The translations under genes and the position numbers were made by a program. Below are positions 23,773-33,399 of a DNA stretch of 64,000 nucleotides, piece by piece. The stretch's first letter is position 1; each line of letters opens with the position of its first letter. Source of the DNA: Lactococcus allomyrinae (GTDB lineage Bacteria > Bacillota > Bacilli > Lactobacillales > Streptococcaceae). The notes beneath the pieces were generated by a model. The model made no database searches and was not told the DNA's origin. It worked only from the letters and a program-made list of their open reading frames with translations. The stretch spans positions 2,480,001 to 2,544,000 of the forward strand of contig NZ_CP032627.1 of assembly GCF_003627095.1 (NCBI RefSeq), written 5' to 3'.

Positions 23773-26661
23773 ATGGCTTTAAGTGGAACACTACAGCTCA
23801 ATATTGATGTGAATGACAAAGATTTATTAAAAGCACAAAAAGATATGACAGGTCTTGAAAATCAAGGAAAAAGCGCAAGTAGTGGCTTAAAGGCTGCATT
23901 TGGTGGAGCATTTATTGGTTCAGTTGTTGCTTCTGGTATCTCAATGGTTCAAAGTGGGTTGAGGGGTCTTATTGGAGAGCTTGATACAAGCACAGCAGCT
24001 TGGAATAACTTCAACTCTAATATGAAAGGGATAGGGTGGCCGCAAAGTGAGATTGATGCCGCTAAATCAAGTATTCAGAAATTTGCCCAAGATACTGTTT
24101 ATAGTTCATTAGATATATCAAATGCTTTCTCTGCAATGGTTCAGGGCGCTCACTTATCAAGTGGTGCAGCTATGGACGTTGTTCATGGTTTTGGTGCTAT
24201 TGCTTCAAGTGCTAATGATCCGAAACAAGCTCTAGGTAACTTGATTGACCTTTACAATGGATTTAATACTACACTTAACAGAATTGACTTTAGGCAAGTA
24301 AGTACAGCACTTAATGGTAACACTGCACAAATTGAAAAACAACTGAATGCTATAAAAGGTACTAATGCCAAATGGTCAGATTTTGAAAGTGGTTCTGTAA
24401 AAGTTACCAAAGAGGAATTTCAAAAAGCTTTGGCTCTTGCTGGAACTAATAAGGCTTTGATGGAGAATGCCACGCAGTATAAATCAGCTTCTCAAGCTCT
24501 TGATGGTTTGAAAGAAACTGCAACAAATGCACTCACTCCATTATTCAATTCTGTTAGTCAAATTGGGATTAAAGTATTTTCTGATTTAGCTGATAGTCTT
24601 CAAAATATAAAAATTCCAGACTTATCTACAAAAGATATTGACGCTATAGCAAGTTCTATTGAAAAAGTAATACAAGCAGCGGGTCATATCGGAAAAGGTT
24701 TTGGCAATGCTATTTTAGCAATGCTTAAACCATTTTCAGATGGAAAAACTGGTATTGATGGAGTAGCAACAGCAATTGGAAACCTTGCAGATAAAATTTC
24801 AAGCATTCCACCCTCTACTATGCAAGGAATTGCTACAGGAATTATTGGTATAGCAGCAGCTTCTAAGGGAATTCAAGTAGCTAGTGGTATATTTAAAGTT
24901 TTTTCTGCAACAACAAAAGGTGTAGGAACTGCGATAAAAGGCTTGAAAGCAGCAGCCAATGTAGGACAAGCTCTAGTTGGAATAGCAAAAGGAAGTCAAG
25001 CGGCAGGATATGGCTTGCAAATTATGGCTAAAGAAAGCAAACTGGCTTCTGTAGCACTCAAAGGAATAAAAATTACTGATGGTATTTCTGGTGTGGCTGT
25101 TAAAATGGCAGGTGGTTTGAAAACAGCAGCTCTTGCTGTTTATGGATTTGCAACAGGCGAAGCAGTGGCAGCAGCAGCTACTGGCGCTCTTAGTGCTGCG
25201 ATTGCTGTACTCACCTCTCCAATAACTTGGATTATTGCAGCAATTGCTGCTGTGGTAGCTGCTTTAGTGTGGTTCTTTACTCAAACTAAAACAGGACGGC
25301 AAATTGTAGCTACTGTTTGGAAAGCTATTCAAACTGCTATTCAGTCAGTTGTATCTTGGTTTACTGGAACAGCTATACCAGCCTTACAATCTGCTTGGCA
25401 AGAAATACAAAGTGGTTGGAATACACTTGTGAATGTCGCTCAAACGATTTGGAGTGCAATCACTAATGCTATTTCAACCGCAGTCAATTTCATTGGTAAT
25501 ATTATTTCAACTGTTATCAATACGATTAGTTCTATCTGGTCGACTGTTTGGAATACTGTATTATCTGTGGCTGCAACAGTTTGGAATGGGATTATGGCTG
25601 CAATTAGTCCAGTTATTGCATGGTTAAGTGGTACTTTTGTTCCATTGTTTCAAGCAATTGGTAACCTGATTGTAGCGGTATTTAATTTCATCTTGGCAGT
25701 TGGTCAGATGGTTTGGCGTTTACTTATGCAAGCTATATCAATAGCTATTACATTTATAAGTAATATTATAACAACCATACTTTCTGTGATTTCAGCAACA
25801 TGGAACACTGTATGGACGGCAATTTCCACATTTCTTTCTGCAACATGGACAGCAATCACTAATGCGGTTTCCGTGGCAATCAATGCAGTAATGAATGTTA
25901 TCAATACTGTTCTCACAACAATTAGTGCAATTTGGAATACAATTTGGTCAGCTATTTCAGCGTTTCTTGCTCCAATTTGGGCGACAATTCAAAGTGTTGT
26001 ATCAACTGCTATCAATGCAGTAATGAACGTTATTTCACCAGTTTTGGCAGTCATTCAAGGAATTTGGAATACAATTTGGTCAGCTATTTCAGCTTTTATT
26101 GGTCCGATTTGGGATTCGATAAAGAACGTAATTGATACTGCAATTAATGCGGTAAAAGATGTTATTCAAACTGTATTAGACACTATAAAAAACGCATGGG
26201 ACACTACTTGGAATGCTCTGAGTGGAGTAGTTCAAAAAGTAATGGATACAGTAACAAGTATTGTGCAAGGGGCTGCTGATGTCATTAGTAATATCATTGG
26301 TGGAATTACAGATACAATCAATGGTATTTCAAAAGCTGTTAATAAAGCAACAGATTTTGTAAAAAATATTGGGAAATTAGAATTTACAGTTGGTGGAGAT
26401 TTTCAAGATTATCCTAGAGGTGGCGGTGGTCAACTTGCTTATGCAGGATATGGAGAATTCCAAACACCTGATACATTTAACTTTGGCTCTCAAAATGTTA
26501 GCTCGCCTCATTTTGATACAGTAAATACAAATGATAATTCTAATGCTCCACAAGATGAAAGAGAACGTATTATCATTGTTGAGCTTGACGGTAAAACCAT
26601 AGCTAAAGCAACGGTTGATGAAACAACAAGACTTCAAAAGATTAAAGAAAAGAGGAGATAG
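23773..26661 (+). CDS. Tail tape measure protein
   Basis: 962 aa, the largest prophage gene. Begins with a TMP-type DVNDKDLLKAQKDMTGLENQ segment. A hydrophobic centre (AAIAAVVAALVWFFTQTKTG) is followed by at least six Trp-rich repeats of the form IWNTIWSAISAFL..., spaced regularly, which set tail length and may act in DNA entry. The Gly-rich C-terminus contains GGDFQDYPRGGGGQLAYAGY. Preceded by GAAAGGGG. Confidence 0.85.
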   Translation: MALSGTLQLNIDVNDKDLLKAQKDMTGLENQGKSASSGLKAAFGGAFIGSVVASGISMVQSGLRGLIGELDTSTAAWNNFNSNMKGIGWPQSEIDAAKSSIQKFAQDTVYSSLDISNAFSAMVQGAHLSSGAAMDVVHGFGAIASSANDPKQALGNLIDLYNGFNTTLNRIDFRQVSTALNGNTAQIEKQLNAIKGTNAKWSDFESGSVKVTKEEFQKALALAGTNKALMENATQYKSASQALDGLKETATNALTPLFNSVSQIGIKVFSDLADSLQNIKIPDLSTKDIDAIASSIEKVIQAAGHIGKGFGNAILAMLKPFSDGKTGIDGVATAIGNLADKISSIPPSTMQGIATGIIGIAAASKGIQVASGIFKVFSATTKGVGTAIKGLKAAANVGQALVGIAKGSQAAGYGLQIMAKESKLASVALKGIKITDGISGVAVKMAGGLKTAALAVYGFATGEAVAAAATGALSAAIAVLTSPITWIIAAIAAVVAALVWFFTQTKTGRQIVATVWKAIQTAIQSVVSWFTGTAIPALQSAWQEIQSGWNTLVNVAQTIWSAITNAISTAVNFIGNIISTVINTISSIWSTVWNTVLSVAATVWNGIMAAISPVIAWLSGTFVPLFQAIGNLIVAVFNFILAVGQMVWRLLMQAISIAITFISNIITTILSVISATWNTVWTAISTFLSATWTAITNAVSVAINAVMNVINTVLTTISAIWNTIWSAISAFLAPIWATIQSVVSTAINAVMNVISPVLAVIQGIWNTIWSAISAFIGPIWDSIKNVIDTAINAVKDVIQTVLDTIKNAWDTTWNALSGVVQKVMDTVTSIVQGAADVISNIIGGITDTINGISKAVNKATDFVKNIGKLEFTVGGDFQDYPRGGGGQLAYAGYGEFQTPDTFNFGSQNVSSPHFDTVNTNDNSNAPQDERERIIIVELDGKTIAKATVDETTRLQKIKEKRR

Positions 26662-26663
26662 AG

Positions 26664-28169
26664 ATGTCAAACTTGACACAACGTGAAAATTTAGCGTCAG
26701 TAGAGGACTACCAATATTCAGGCTTTTCTTATCTTGAAAATGATATGTTGTTTGTGAAAGATGGTAAGGGGCTTAGCCCCCAACCATTTGATTATAGCAA
26801 TCATAAAAAAGGTATCATCAAGAATAAATGGATTGGCTATCCAAATAAAAATGCTATGTTAGCTACTTTTGCTTATAAGTTTAATCAATTCATACATGAT
26901 AATACAAAATTTAAAGTCAGTAGCAAATTTAATGAAACTAATCCACATGACCCTAAATATCAAGTTTTGGAATTTGCTAGTGTAGAAAGTCGATTGGCTA
27001 GAAATAGTAGTATTGATAGCACTCAAAATAAATATAGTGATACAAGATTTTTTAGCGAAAATGACCGAATTTTAACCTATACATACCGAGTAAATTATAA
27101 AATACTTGCTGAGAAACTTTATGGAATTACTAATAATGATGAGGATTGGGAATTTGGAAAAAATAAAAGCCAAAATGCTGTAAAAAATATCAATCTGATG
27201 ATTATCCAAAAACGTGTCCGTGATATGCTTAACCGATTTCTTGAAATTCAAAGTAAAGATACATTTAACCGATATTTTGGCGATTGTACAGAACAAATTT
27301 TCACAGAGTTCTCTGATTCGTTTAGAAGTTCAGACAGTCTTGGTGTATTATTCTTTACAGAAGTAGAGCAACCAATAGATAAATCCATTGATGAACTGTT
27401 TGAAAAGTATCAAGGTATTTATGACCAAGGTGAATATGATTTGGCTCAATACGATCAAAAAGATGGCATTCCTGATGATTTTGATACTGACCCAATTTCT
27501 GATACAACTACACTCTGGTATGCGCCATTTGAAGTTCAAAGCATTTCAAGTTCCTCAATGCGAGATGATGAATTTGTGGAAATTGAGATTTTAATACCAA
27601 ATGGCGTGAGGTATCAGAATGAAGCTCAAATTGCCTGGTTAGATACAAAATGTAGACCTTATGGCTCAAGGCTATCTCTCTCTGATTGTGAATGTGATGG
27701 TGAGTATCATTTCCCAGCAACGTATCAAATTGATGGAATGATTCAGCGAGGATTACCAAATGGTTTTGCTGCAAGAGTGAATTTTATAACCAAAGATGGC
27801 TATAAACGAGTTGTAAAAGATAAATCCTTAACAATTCTTGGTACAAGTTCAGTAAAGTCATTTTACAAATCTTGTGATAGCACGGTACCAACTGTGATTG
27901 ATACTGAGCTGAAATATCAACAGCCTTTCATTTTCAAAGACGATAAAAGTAATCAGAACTTCATAGCTTGTGACCTACTTAATCGCAAAACACACACTCC
28001 AAATATTGGTTCAAAAAATCGTGTCAGATACCAATTTACTAAGGGAATTACTTTTGAACTTGAGAGGTATGCTTATAAAAATAGTGCTGGTAATGATAAT
28101 GAAAAATTGGATATGTCAACTCAAGACATCAATATTGGGATAATTTGTAGAGAAGTGAGGTATGTCTGA
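26664..28169 (+). CDS. Distal tail/baseplate structural protein
   Basis: 501 aa (MSNLTQRENLASVEDYQYSG), not recognised at family level. Starts 3 bp after the tape measure stop, where distal-tail proteins are encoded. Mixed alpha/beta with a central acidic stretch (YDQKDGIPDDFDTDPISDTT). Probably part of the tail tip. Confidence 0.5.
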   Translation: MSNLTQRENLASVEDYQYSGFSYLENDMLFVKDGKGLSPQPFDYSNHKKGIIKNKWIGYPNKNAMLATFAYKFNQFIHDNTKFKVSSKFNETNPHDPKYQVLEFASVESRLARNSSIDSTQNKYSDTRFFSENDRILTYTYRVNYKILAEKLYGITNNDEDWEFGKNKSQNAVKNINLMIIQKRVRDMLNRFLEIQSKDTFNRYFGDCTEQIFTEFSDSFRSSDSLGVLFFTEVEQPIDKSIDELFEKYQGIYDQGEYDLAQYDQKDGIPDDFDTDPISDTTTLWYAPFEVQSISSSSMRDDEFVEIEILIPNGVRYQNEAQIAWLDTKCRPYGSRLSLSDCECDGEYHFPATYQIDGMIQRGLPNGFAARVNFITKDGYKRVVKDKSLTILGTSSVKSFYKSCDSTVPTVIDTELKYQQPFIFKDDKSNQNFIACDLLNRKTHTPNIGSKNRVRYQFTKGITFELERYAYKNSAGNDNEKLDMSTQDINIGIICREVRYV

Positions 28170-29227
28170 TGTACTTTTCTAATCGACGTGATCATGACCA
28201 AATTCTTGAAGCATTTGACCAAACATCTTGTAAAAGTTTATCTTTTAGCAAAGATGGATTCTCAACAACAATTGATTTAGAAATTCAGAGAGTTTTTCCA
28301 GAATATCGGTATCTTACAGTTGATGATAGGTTATATTTTATTACAGATTATAAACTTTCAGATAATACAACTAGTATTGCAGCAATAGATTTTATCTCTA
28401 AATGGGCTGATACTATTAGTTTGCCTGCTGGCACATGGACACTTGAGAATGTTCTGAAACAAATCAATGGTTATACCGAGGTTACTTTTTCAAATGTAAG
28501 TAGCGCACAAATTACAACCGTTGAAACAACAAAAGCGAGTGATATTATTGAGCAAATTGAAAATGATATGGACGGTGTAATCTTATATGAAACAGTTTTA
28601 GATATTCATGCTAAAACAACAAATAGTGCTTATTATCCTGTAGCTAAGGTTATTAAATTTGATGACCAAAATTTAATGAGCGCTGATATTGTGGTTGCTT
28701 CTGATGAATTTGATGTTGAAACTGACTTTAACCCTCAACTTGATTTAGCTTACTATTTGACATTGAGAATAAAAAATATTGATTCAATTTCTAAACTGAA
28801 AACTTATCAAAGTGTGATGAGTTCGGCAGATTATCAAGCAGTTTTCGATTATATTATGGGTGAAAATGGTTCTCCTGATGCTGACGGAGCTAGTCAAATT
28901 CTTTCAAAATACCTTGTGTTTAGCAAAAAGAATTTTATTAAAACACAGGGGCAAGTCAATATTATCAATAATTTAGGAATCAATGATGAGTTTTCTTATT
29001 CTATTGGTGAGTTTGATTTCGAAAATAAAGCAACACTTGAAATGTATATACTACGTTACTTACTTTCAAGCTACCAAGCTAAGAATATAAGGAATCAAAT
29101 TTGTATTGATATTATGCACCATCAAAATATTGTAGCTGTTGAGGGAGATACCTATTATCTTGCAAAATCATATAAATACGATTATCTACATCATTTGATT
29201 ACAGATATTCGAGTAGAAAGGCAATAA
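28169..29227 (+). CDS. Tail-associated (Tal-like) structural protein
   Basis: 352 aa. The early domain FSKDGFSTTIDLEIQRVFPE followed by LTVDDRLYFITDYKLSDN resembles the gp27-like hub domain of siphovirus tail proteins, including a TWTLENVLKQINGY segment. Lacks a fused lytic domain. Single-base overlap upstream. Confidence 0.55.
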   Translation: MYFSNRRDHDQILEAFDQTSCKSLSFSKDGFSTTIDLEIQRVFPEYRYLTVDDRLYFITDYKLSDNTTSIAAIDFISKWADTISLPAGTWTLENVLKQINGYTEVTFSNVSSAQITTVETTKASDIIEQIENDMDGVILYETVLDIHAKTTNSAYYPVAKVIKFDDQNLMSADIVVASDEFDVETDFNPQLDLAYYLTLRIKNIDSISKLKTYQSVMSSADYQAVFDYIMGENGSPDADGASQILSKYLVFSKKNFIKTQGQVNIINNLGINDEFSYSIGEFDFENKATLEMYILRYLLSSYQAKNIRNQICIDIMHHQNIVAVEGDTYYLAKSYKYDYLHHLITDIRVERQ

Positions 29228-29229
29228 TT

Positions 29230-29568
29230 ATGAATAATTACAAAGAAATCTTGACTTTTTCAGGTAAAAAGCTTCAAACAATTAAGTCTAAACGTTCAGT
29301 TGTTGTAGTTGACACAAATGCTCGTGTAGGATTTGATGAAAACGAGATGGAAGTTGTTATTTATGCTCAATTTTATACAAATCATGATGGGCGTTCAATC
29401 CTTGAATATTTGAAAACTAAAGTTGAAAAAATAGAAGATAGCCCTCTGAATTATTCAAGTATGAGTAAAAAAGAATTACTGGTAGAAGCTGACAAAAAAG
29501 GGCTTGATGTGAAATCACTTTCTCGTAAGAAAAATGCTGAAATTGTGGAGTTATTAAATGAGGATTGA
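29230..29568 (+). CDS. Small protein with C-terminal HeH/LEM-like motif
   Basis: 112 aa. The C-terminus MSKKELLVEADKKGLDVKSL followed by SRKKNAEIVELL matches the helix-extension-helix (SAP/LEM-like) pattern often fused to phage structural proteins. Lies in the tail-tip cluster; overlaps the metallopeptidase-like gene by 11 bp. Confidence 0.55.
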   Translation: MNNYKEILTFSGKKLQTIKSKRSVVVVDTNARVGFDENEMEVVIYAQFYTNHDGRSILEYLKTKVEKIEDSPLNYSSMSKKELLVEADKKGLDVKSLSRKKNAEIVELLNED

Positions 29569-29875
29569 AGAGCGCAAGGCACGTGATTTTTGGGAGAAAC
29601 AAGGTTATGATACTTCAGGTATTATGGTACAGCTAAAAAATACCAAGAATAGGCGTAGAGTTTTAGGGCTTCAAAATGGAAAAATAGTTTCTGTTTGGGA
29701 AAATACAGCAATAAAACTTGGGGTGAGGTTAGAAGTTGTAATTGCTCATGAAATTGGTCACGCATTGGGAATTGCTGCTTGGAGTTCTCAACAACCAATT
29801 ATGCAAGATAAAGCAGAATTACTCTATAATTTGACACTTGAGGAGTTGAAACCACATGATACAAACAAAAATTGA
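29558..29875 (+). CDS. Mini metallopeptidase-like protein (HEIGH)
   Basis: 105 aa. VIAHEIGHALGIAAW contains the zinc-protease HExxH helix with the metzincin-type HEIGHALG extension, then QQPIMQ, which recalls a Met-turn. The usual third histidine is replaced (HEIGHALGIAA). No signal peptide. Its place among tail-tip genes suggests a role in virion maturation or penetration, but activity is unproven. Confidence 0.55.
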   Translation: MRIEERKARDFWEKQGYDTSGIMVQLKNTKNRRRVLGLQNGKIVSVWENTAIKLGVRLEVVIAHEIGHALGIAAWSSQQPIMQDKAELLYNLTLEELKPHDTNKN

Positions 29876-30002
29876 AGCAATTAAAAAAATGAGAGTTGAA
29901 CAACTTCCAACAGGAACGGTCATACAAATTGAAAATGATTTTTATATTGTAGCAAATGCCTGTGGTGGTACTTATATCAGGAATTACAGAAAGGAAGATT
30001 AA
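29856..30002 (+). CDS. Small hypothetical protein
   Basis: 48 aa: MIQTKIEAIKKMRVEQLPTG, then TVIQIENDFYIVANACGG. TTGAGGAG ribosome site; overlaps the preceding gene by 20 bp. Unknown. Confidence 0.5.
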   Translation: MIQTKIEAIKKMRVEQLPTGTVIQIENDFYIVANACGGTYIRNYRKED

Positions 30003-30005
30003 AAA

Positions 30006-30410
30006 ATGGCAACAACAGATCCATGTAACTGTACGCCGCTTGACTTGGCGGACGTCGAAGAACTGAATGATGTAAATGAACAACTTGTTTGTCAAGAAGC
30101 TGTGATTATTGGTGGGACAGCACCATGTGATTTACCAGTTGAGCTTGAGGAAGCTTGGGCTAAATTATGTTGTATGAATAAATCCTATAATAATATTTTG
30201 ATTCAAATGAAGGAAAAAATTGATATTCTTGATAATATCATCAATAATTTAATTGATGGTGGAGCTATGAATCCAGATGGAACATTCCCAGCAGGAAAAC
30301 ATATTGCTTATGGTAATATTAATCTCTTTGGTGGAACTCAAGATGGTAATTCATTTATTCGTACAAATAAAGGTTCAACTGAAAATGATATTACGGCAGG
30401 CATTAATTAG
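30006..30410 (+). CDS. Cysteine-rich tail-region protein
   Basis: 134 aa with seven cysteines in the first about 56 residues (DPCNCTPLDL, VCQEA, PCDLP, LCCMNK), then a helix and a Gly/Asn-rich end (FGGTQDGNSFIRTNKGSTEN). AAAGGAAG ribosome site. Probably a minor structural protein; not recognised. Confidence 0.5.
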   Translation: MATTDPCNCTPLDLADVEELNDVNEQLVCQEAVIIGGTAPCDLPVELEEAWAKLCCMNKSYNNILIQMKEKIDILDNIINNLIDGGAMNPDGTFPAGKHIAYGNINLFGGTQDGNSFIRTNKGSTENDITAGIN

Positions 30411-30424
30411 AAAATAGGTTATTT

Positions 30425-31198
30425 ATGGCTAATTTAAAACTACAATTATCAGACAGTATTACTAATAATTTCGGTAATAAAATTGCGCCTTGGGCTGGTA
30501 ACTATTCACGTGCTAAAACATGGAAATTACCAAGTGATACTGCTACAGGTTGGGGTGGCTCTCTTTATCAAATAGCATTGAATAAGTGGACGATATACGC
30601 ACAATATGGCTCTAATAATCCTGATGGCTATTGGGCTTCTATTCGTATGTATGACATTGATTATACAATATCAAATGAAGTTCAAAATGCTGATGGCTCA
30701 ATTAGTGCAACATTAACAATGAATGGTGGTGTTACTCATTCAGTCCGTACAGATTATTTTGTAGCAGGCTTACAAGTTCAATATACATTTTATATTAACG
30801 GAAATCAAGTTGCTTCATGGAGTGGTGGAACAGGTGATAATTTGAATGTCAATCTTTCACCACATTCGGAAACAGTAACACTTGCACCTAGTACAAGCTC
30901 TGAAATTATGGAGCTTCATATTCATATTCATTATCCAAATGGAGAAGCAGCAGACAGTGATTTATATGTAGGCGGTAAGATTACAAATCCAAATCCACCA
31001 ACGTATATACCTATGTCAATTAGAAAAACTGCTGCTTGGAAAAGCTTGAATCTTAATAATGGATTTATCCACATTAGGCACTCTGGTGTATGGATTGATA
31101 AATCAAAAGAAAACAGTTCTACAATAATGAACACTAATGCTGGTCACAACAGAATTAGAAAAAATGGAAATTGGCAACAACTACCACCCATGAAATGA
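30425..31198 (+). CDS. Putative tail-tip/receptor-binding protein
   Basis: 257 aa, beta-rich with a predicted jelly-roll-like core (TWKLPSDTATGWGGSLYQIA). The C-terminus carries three short repeats of the form IR-(x)-W (MSIRKTAAWKSL, IHIRHSGVWIDK, RIRKNGNWQQLP), a motif seen at the ends of phage tail proteins. Last structural gene before lysis, a usual receptor-binding position; function inferred. Confidence 0.45.
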   Translation: MANLKLQLSDSITNNFGNKIAPWAGNYSRAKTWKLPSDTATGWGGSLYQIALNKWTIYAQYGSNNPDGYWASIRMYDIDYTISNEVQNADGSISATLTMNGGVTHSVRTDYFVAGLQVQYTFYINGNQVASWSGGTGDNLNVNLSPHSETVTLAPSTSSEIMELHIHIHYPNGEAADSDLYVGGKITNPNPPTYIPMSIRKTAAWKSLNLNNGFIHIRHSGVWIDKSKENSSTIMNTNAGHNRIRKNGNWQQLPPMK

Positions 31199-31208
31199 GA
31201 GGAAACAC

Positions 31209-31652
31209 GTGAACATCATAAATGAAATCACAGGTTTAAGTATGACCGTTATCTTGATTCTAGCAGTAACGACAGATTATTTTGTATCTCTTGGCATGAG
31301 AGCTAAATATAAAGTGATTACTAGTAATAAGATGGCACAAGGATTTTTGATTAAGCTATTTTTAGCTTTCTTTCCTGCCATCATGGAATTTATGATTAGA
31401 ACATTAGACTACTATGTTTCAACATTTACACCCCAAGATATGACAGTTAGTCATTGGGGTATGCTTCTTTTTACTATTGTACTTTTGATTCAAGAATTTG
31501 TATCAATCAAAGGTTATCTCAAATTAACTAATCCAGAAGTTATAGACATTTTAGATAGAGGAGCTAAATCATTACTTCCACAAGAAGTTGTAAATAAAGC
31601 TGAAAAACTAGGAATTTTATCAAAAGAAACGGAGAAAAAGAATGAACAATAA
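31209..31652 (+). CDS. Phage holin (holin_4_1 type)
   Basis: 147 aa, GTG start. Three to four membrane segments (MTVILILAVTTDYFVSLG; FLIKLFLAFFPAIMEFMI; MLLFTIVLLIQEFVSI) and a charged tail fit the toxin-secretion/phage-lysis holin family. Forms membrane holes to release the endolysin. Overlaps a second holin gene by 11 bp. Confidence 0.75.
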   Translation: MNIINEITGLSMTVILILAVTTDYFVSLGMRAKYKVITSNKMAQGFLIKLFLAFFPAIMEFMIRTLDYYVSTFTPQDMTVSHWGMLLFTIVLLIQEFVSIKGYLKLTNPEVIDILDRGAKSLLPQEVVNKAEKLGILSKETEKKNEQ

Positions 31653-31851
31653 AACTTACGACATTATCAAATGGATTGTACTGACAGTTTTACCAGCGCT
31701 AAGTGTCTTAGTTGGTGTGCTTGGTAAAGCTTATGGTTGGAATGGTACAGAATTAGCAGTAATTACATTAAATGCTGTGACAGTATTTTTAGGAGCTATC
31801 ACAGGAATTAGTGCGCTAAAATACTCTAATAAAGAGGAGAAAAACCTATGA
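31642..31851 (+). CDS. Second small holin (LL-H/Dp-1 type)
   Basis: 69 aa with two membrane segments (WIVLTVLPALSVLVGVLG and LAVITLNAVTVFLGAITG) and a short basic end. Matches the Dp-1/LL-H small holin pattern. Two holin-like proteins in a row are common in lactococcal and streptococcal phages and may act as holin pair or antiholin. Confidence 0.75.
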   Translation: MNNKTYDIIKWIVLTVLPALSVLVGVLGKAYGWNGTELAVITLNAVTVFLGAITGISALKYSNKEEKNL

Positions 31852-32924
31852 CATTAAAAATTACTGATGTATCATCTTGGCAAGGGAACTATGCTTTAGG
31901 CTCAAATGGAGAAGATGGCATTATTATCAAAGCCACTCAAGGAACTAACTATGTGAACCCAAATTGTGATTTTGTAGCTCAACAAGCAATCAAACAGAAT
32001 AAGCCTTGGGGAATCTATCATTATGCTAGTGGTGGTGACGCAAGTGCAGAAGCTACACATTTTGTAAACAATATTAAAGGTTATCTAAATGAAACAAATA
32101 AACCTATTCTTTGGCTTGATTGGGAATCAGGAGAAAACGCTGCATGGGGTAATGGAAATTGGGCTAAATCCTTTATTGATAAAGTAAAAGCACTTACAGG
32201 CTCTCAAGCTGGAATTTATACAGGTTCTGATGGTGTTGCTCAAACAGCGCAATATTTATCAAATGAAGCAGCTTTGTGGTTTGCTGGCTACCCAACAATG
32301 TCTGATGTAGGGTGGTCACCAATAGCATTTCCTTATTCTACTGGTGCATGGAAAACTCTCACTGGTTGGCAATTTAGCTCAACACCTTTGGATAAATCAC
32401 TGTTTTATCTTGAGCGTGGTGCATGGGATAAAATTGCTGGAAACACTAATAATAATGTTGCACCACCTAAAGCACCAACTCCACAACCACCTAAATATAC
32501 TACTTCTGGGAAAAACCTTGAACAAATGGCAGGTGACACACAAGCTGGAAAAACTGGTAATGGTGCAGAACGTCAAAAATTATTAGGAGCATATTATACT
32601 GGTGTTATGGCTATAGTGAATGAACGATCAAAAGACATAACAGCTACACAATCACATAATATACTTGCTAATGAAACTAAAGCAGGTAGATATGGAAATG
32701 GTGCGAATCGGCAACATTTGCTTGGGAACTATTACAACGTTGTTCAGGGAATTATTAATGGGGCAGCTTCTGTACAATCATCAAGGATTTATACTGTGGT
32801 TTCTGGTGATAGCCTTAGTGGAATTGGTTCAAAACTTGGTACCAATTGGCAAACTTTAGCAGCAAAGAATGGGATAGCTGGTTCAGCTTATACTATATAT
32901 CCAGGTCAAAAACTTAAGTATTAA
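31848..32924 (+). CDS. lys: Endolysin: GH25 muramidase, CW_7 repeats, LysM
   Basis: 358 aa. The GH25 lysozyme domain (about 1-205) has DVSSWQGNYA and the catalytic LWLDWESG. Two CW_7 wall-binding repeats follow (AGKTGNGAERQKLLGAYYTG and AGRYGNGANRQHLLGNYYNV), then a LysM (YTVVSGDSLSGIGSKLGTNW). Cleaves peptidoglycan for lysis. No signal peptide, so export depends on the holins. GAGGAG ribosome site. Confidence 0.9.
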   Translation: MTLKITDVSSWQGNYALGSNGEDGIIIKATQGTNYVNPNCDFVAQQAIKQNKPWGIYHYASGGDASAEATHFVNNIKGYLNETNKPILWLDWESGENAAWGNGNWAKSFIDKVKALTGSQAGIYTGSDGVAQTAQYLSNEAALWFAGYPTMSDVGWSPIAFPYSTGAWKTLTGWQFSSTPLDKSLFYLERGAWDKIAGNTNNNVAPPKAPTPQPPKYTTSGKNLEQMAGDTQAGKTGNGAERQKLLGAYYTGVMAIVNERSKDITATQSHNILANETKAGRYGNGANRQHLLGNYYNVVQGIINGAASVQSSRIYTVVSGDSLSGIGSKLGTNWQTLAAKNGIAGSAYTIYPGQKLKY

Positions 32925-32925
32925 A

Positions 32926-33009
32926 ATAGCTCAATGAAATCACTGAGCTATGTGTTATAATATTAAGAGTGAAAAAAATACCCAGATTGTTCGAGCAATC
33001 TGGGTATTT
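32926..33009 (+). terminator. Two hairpins ending the lysis operon
   Basis: ATAGCTCA/TGAGCTAT (32926-32951), then a strong 14-bp stem AAATACCCAGATTG/CAATCTGGGTATTT (32976-33009) with a TTCGAG loop. The second has A before and T after, suited to termination in both directions at the prophage end. Confidence 0.75.
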
Positions 33010-33078
33010 GTGCGTTATGCACAATCCATTTAGTCATTATAACACATTCGGAAAGTTTGTCAAATTTTGTGGATTTAG

Positions 33079-33096
33079 TGGGCGAAAAATGGGCGA
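33079..33096. other. Possible integrase arm sites near attR
   Basis: TGGGCGA occurs twice (33079-33085 and 33090-33096), 11 bp apart, just beyond the lysis genes. Direct repeats of this kind flank attP core sites of tyrosine integrases. The core itself cannot be defined because the left prophage end is outside the window; attR is probably within about 33,040-33,250. Confidence 0.35.
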
Positions 33097-33250
33097 GTTT
33101 TCAACGAGTTATCAAAAATAAAATGTCTTTAGATAATGATGAATAGTGTCAAAATGCAGTAAGCAAAGAACCTTGATGATATACCGTGGTTATGCGGATA
33201 TAATGTACTACTTTCAGTTTGTGTTTGAATAAAACTAAGTCAATATAAAT

Positions 33251-33285
33251 AAAACTTCTACCTAAATTTAGGTGAAGTTTTTTTG
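33251..33285 (+). terminator. Host terminator before murA
   Basis: AACTTC-T-ACCTAAATTTAGGT-GAAGTT, a near-perfect stem with one bulge, followed by TTTTTTT. Probably ends the host gene or remnant disrupted at the integration site. Confidence 0.65.
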
Positions 33286-33399
33286 TATAAACAAGTCTAT
33301 GAAAAATTTGCAGAAAATGATAAAATAGAGAGCGGTGTTTTGATTGAGTAAGAACTGAATAATCAAACATGAATAAATGAAAAGTGATTTTTAATAAAA

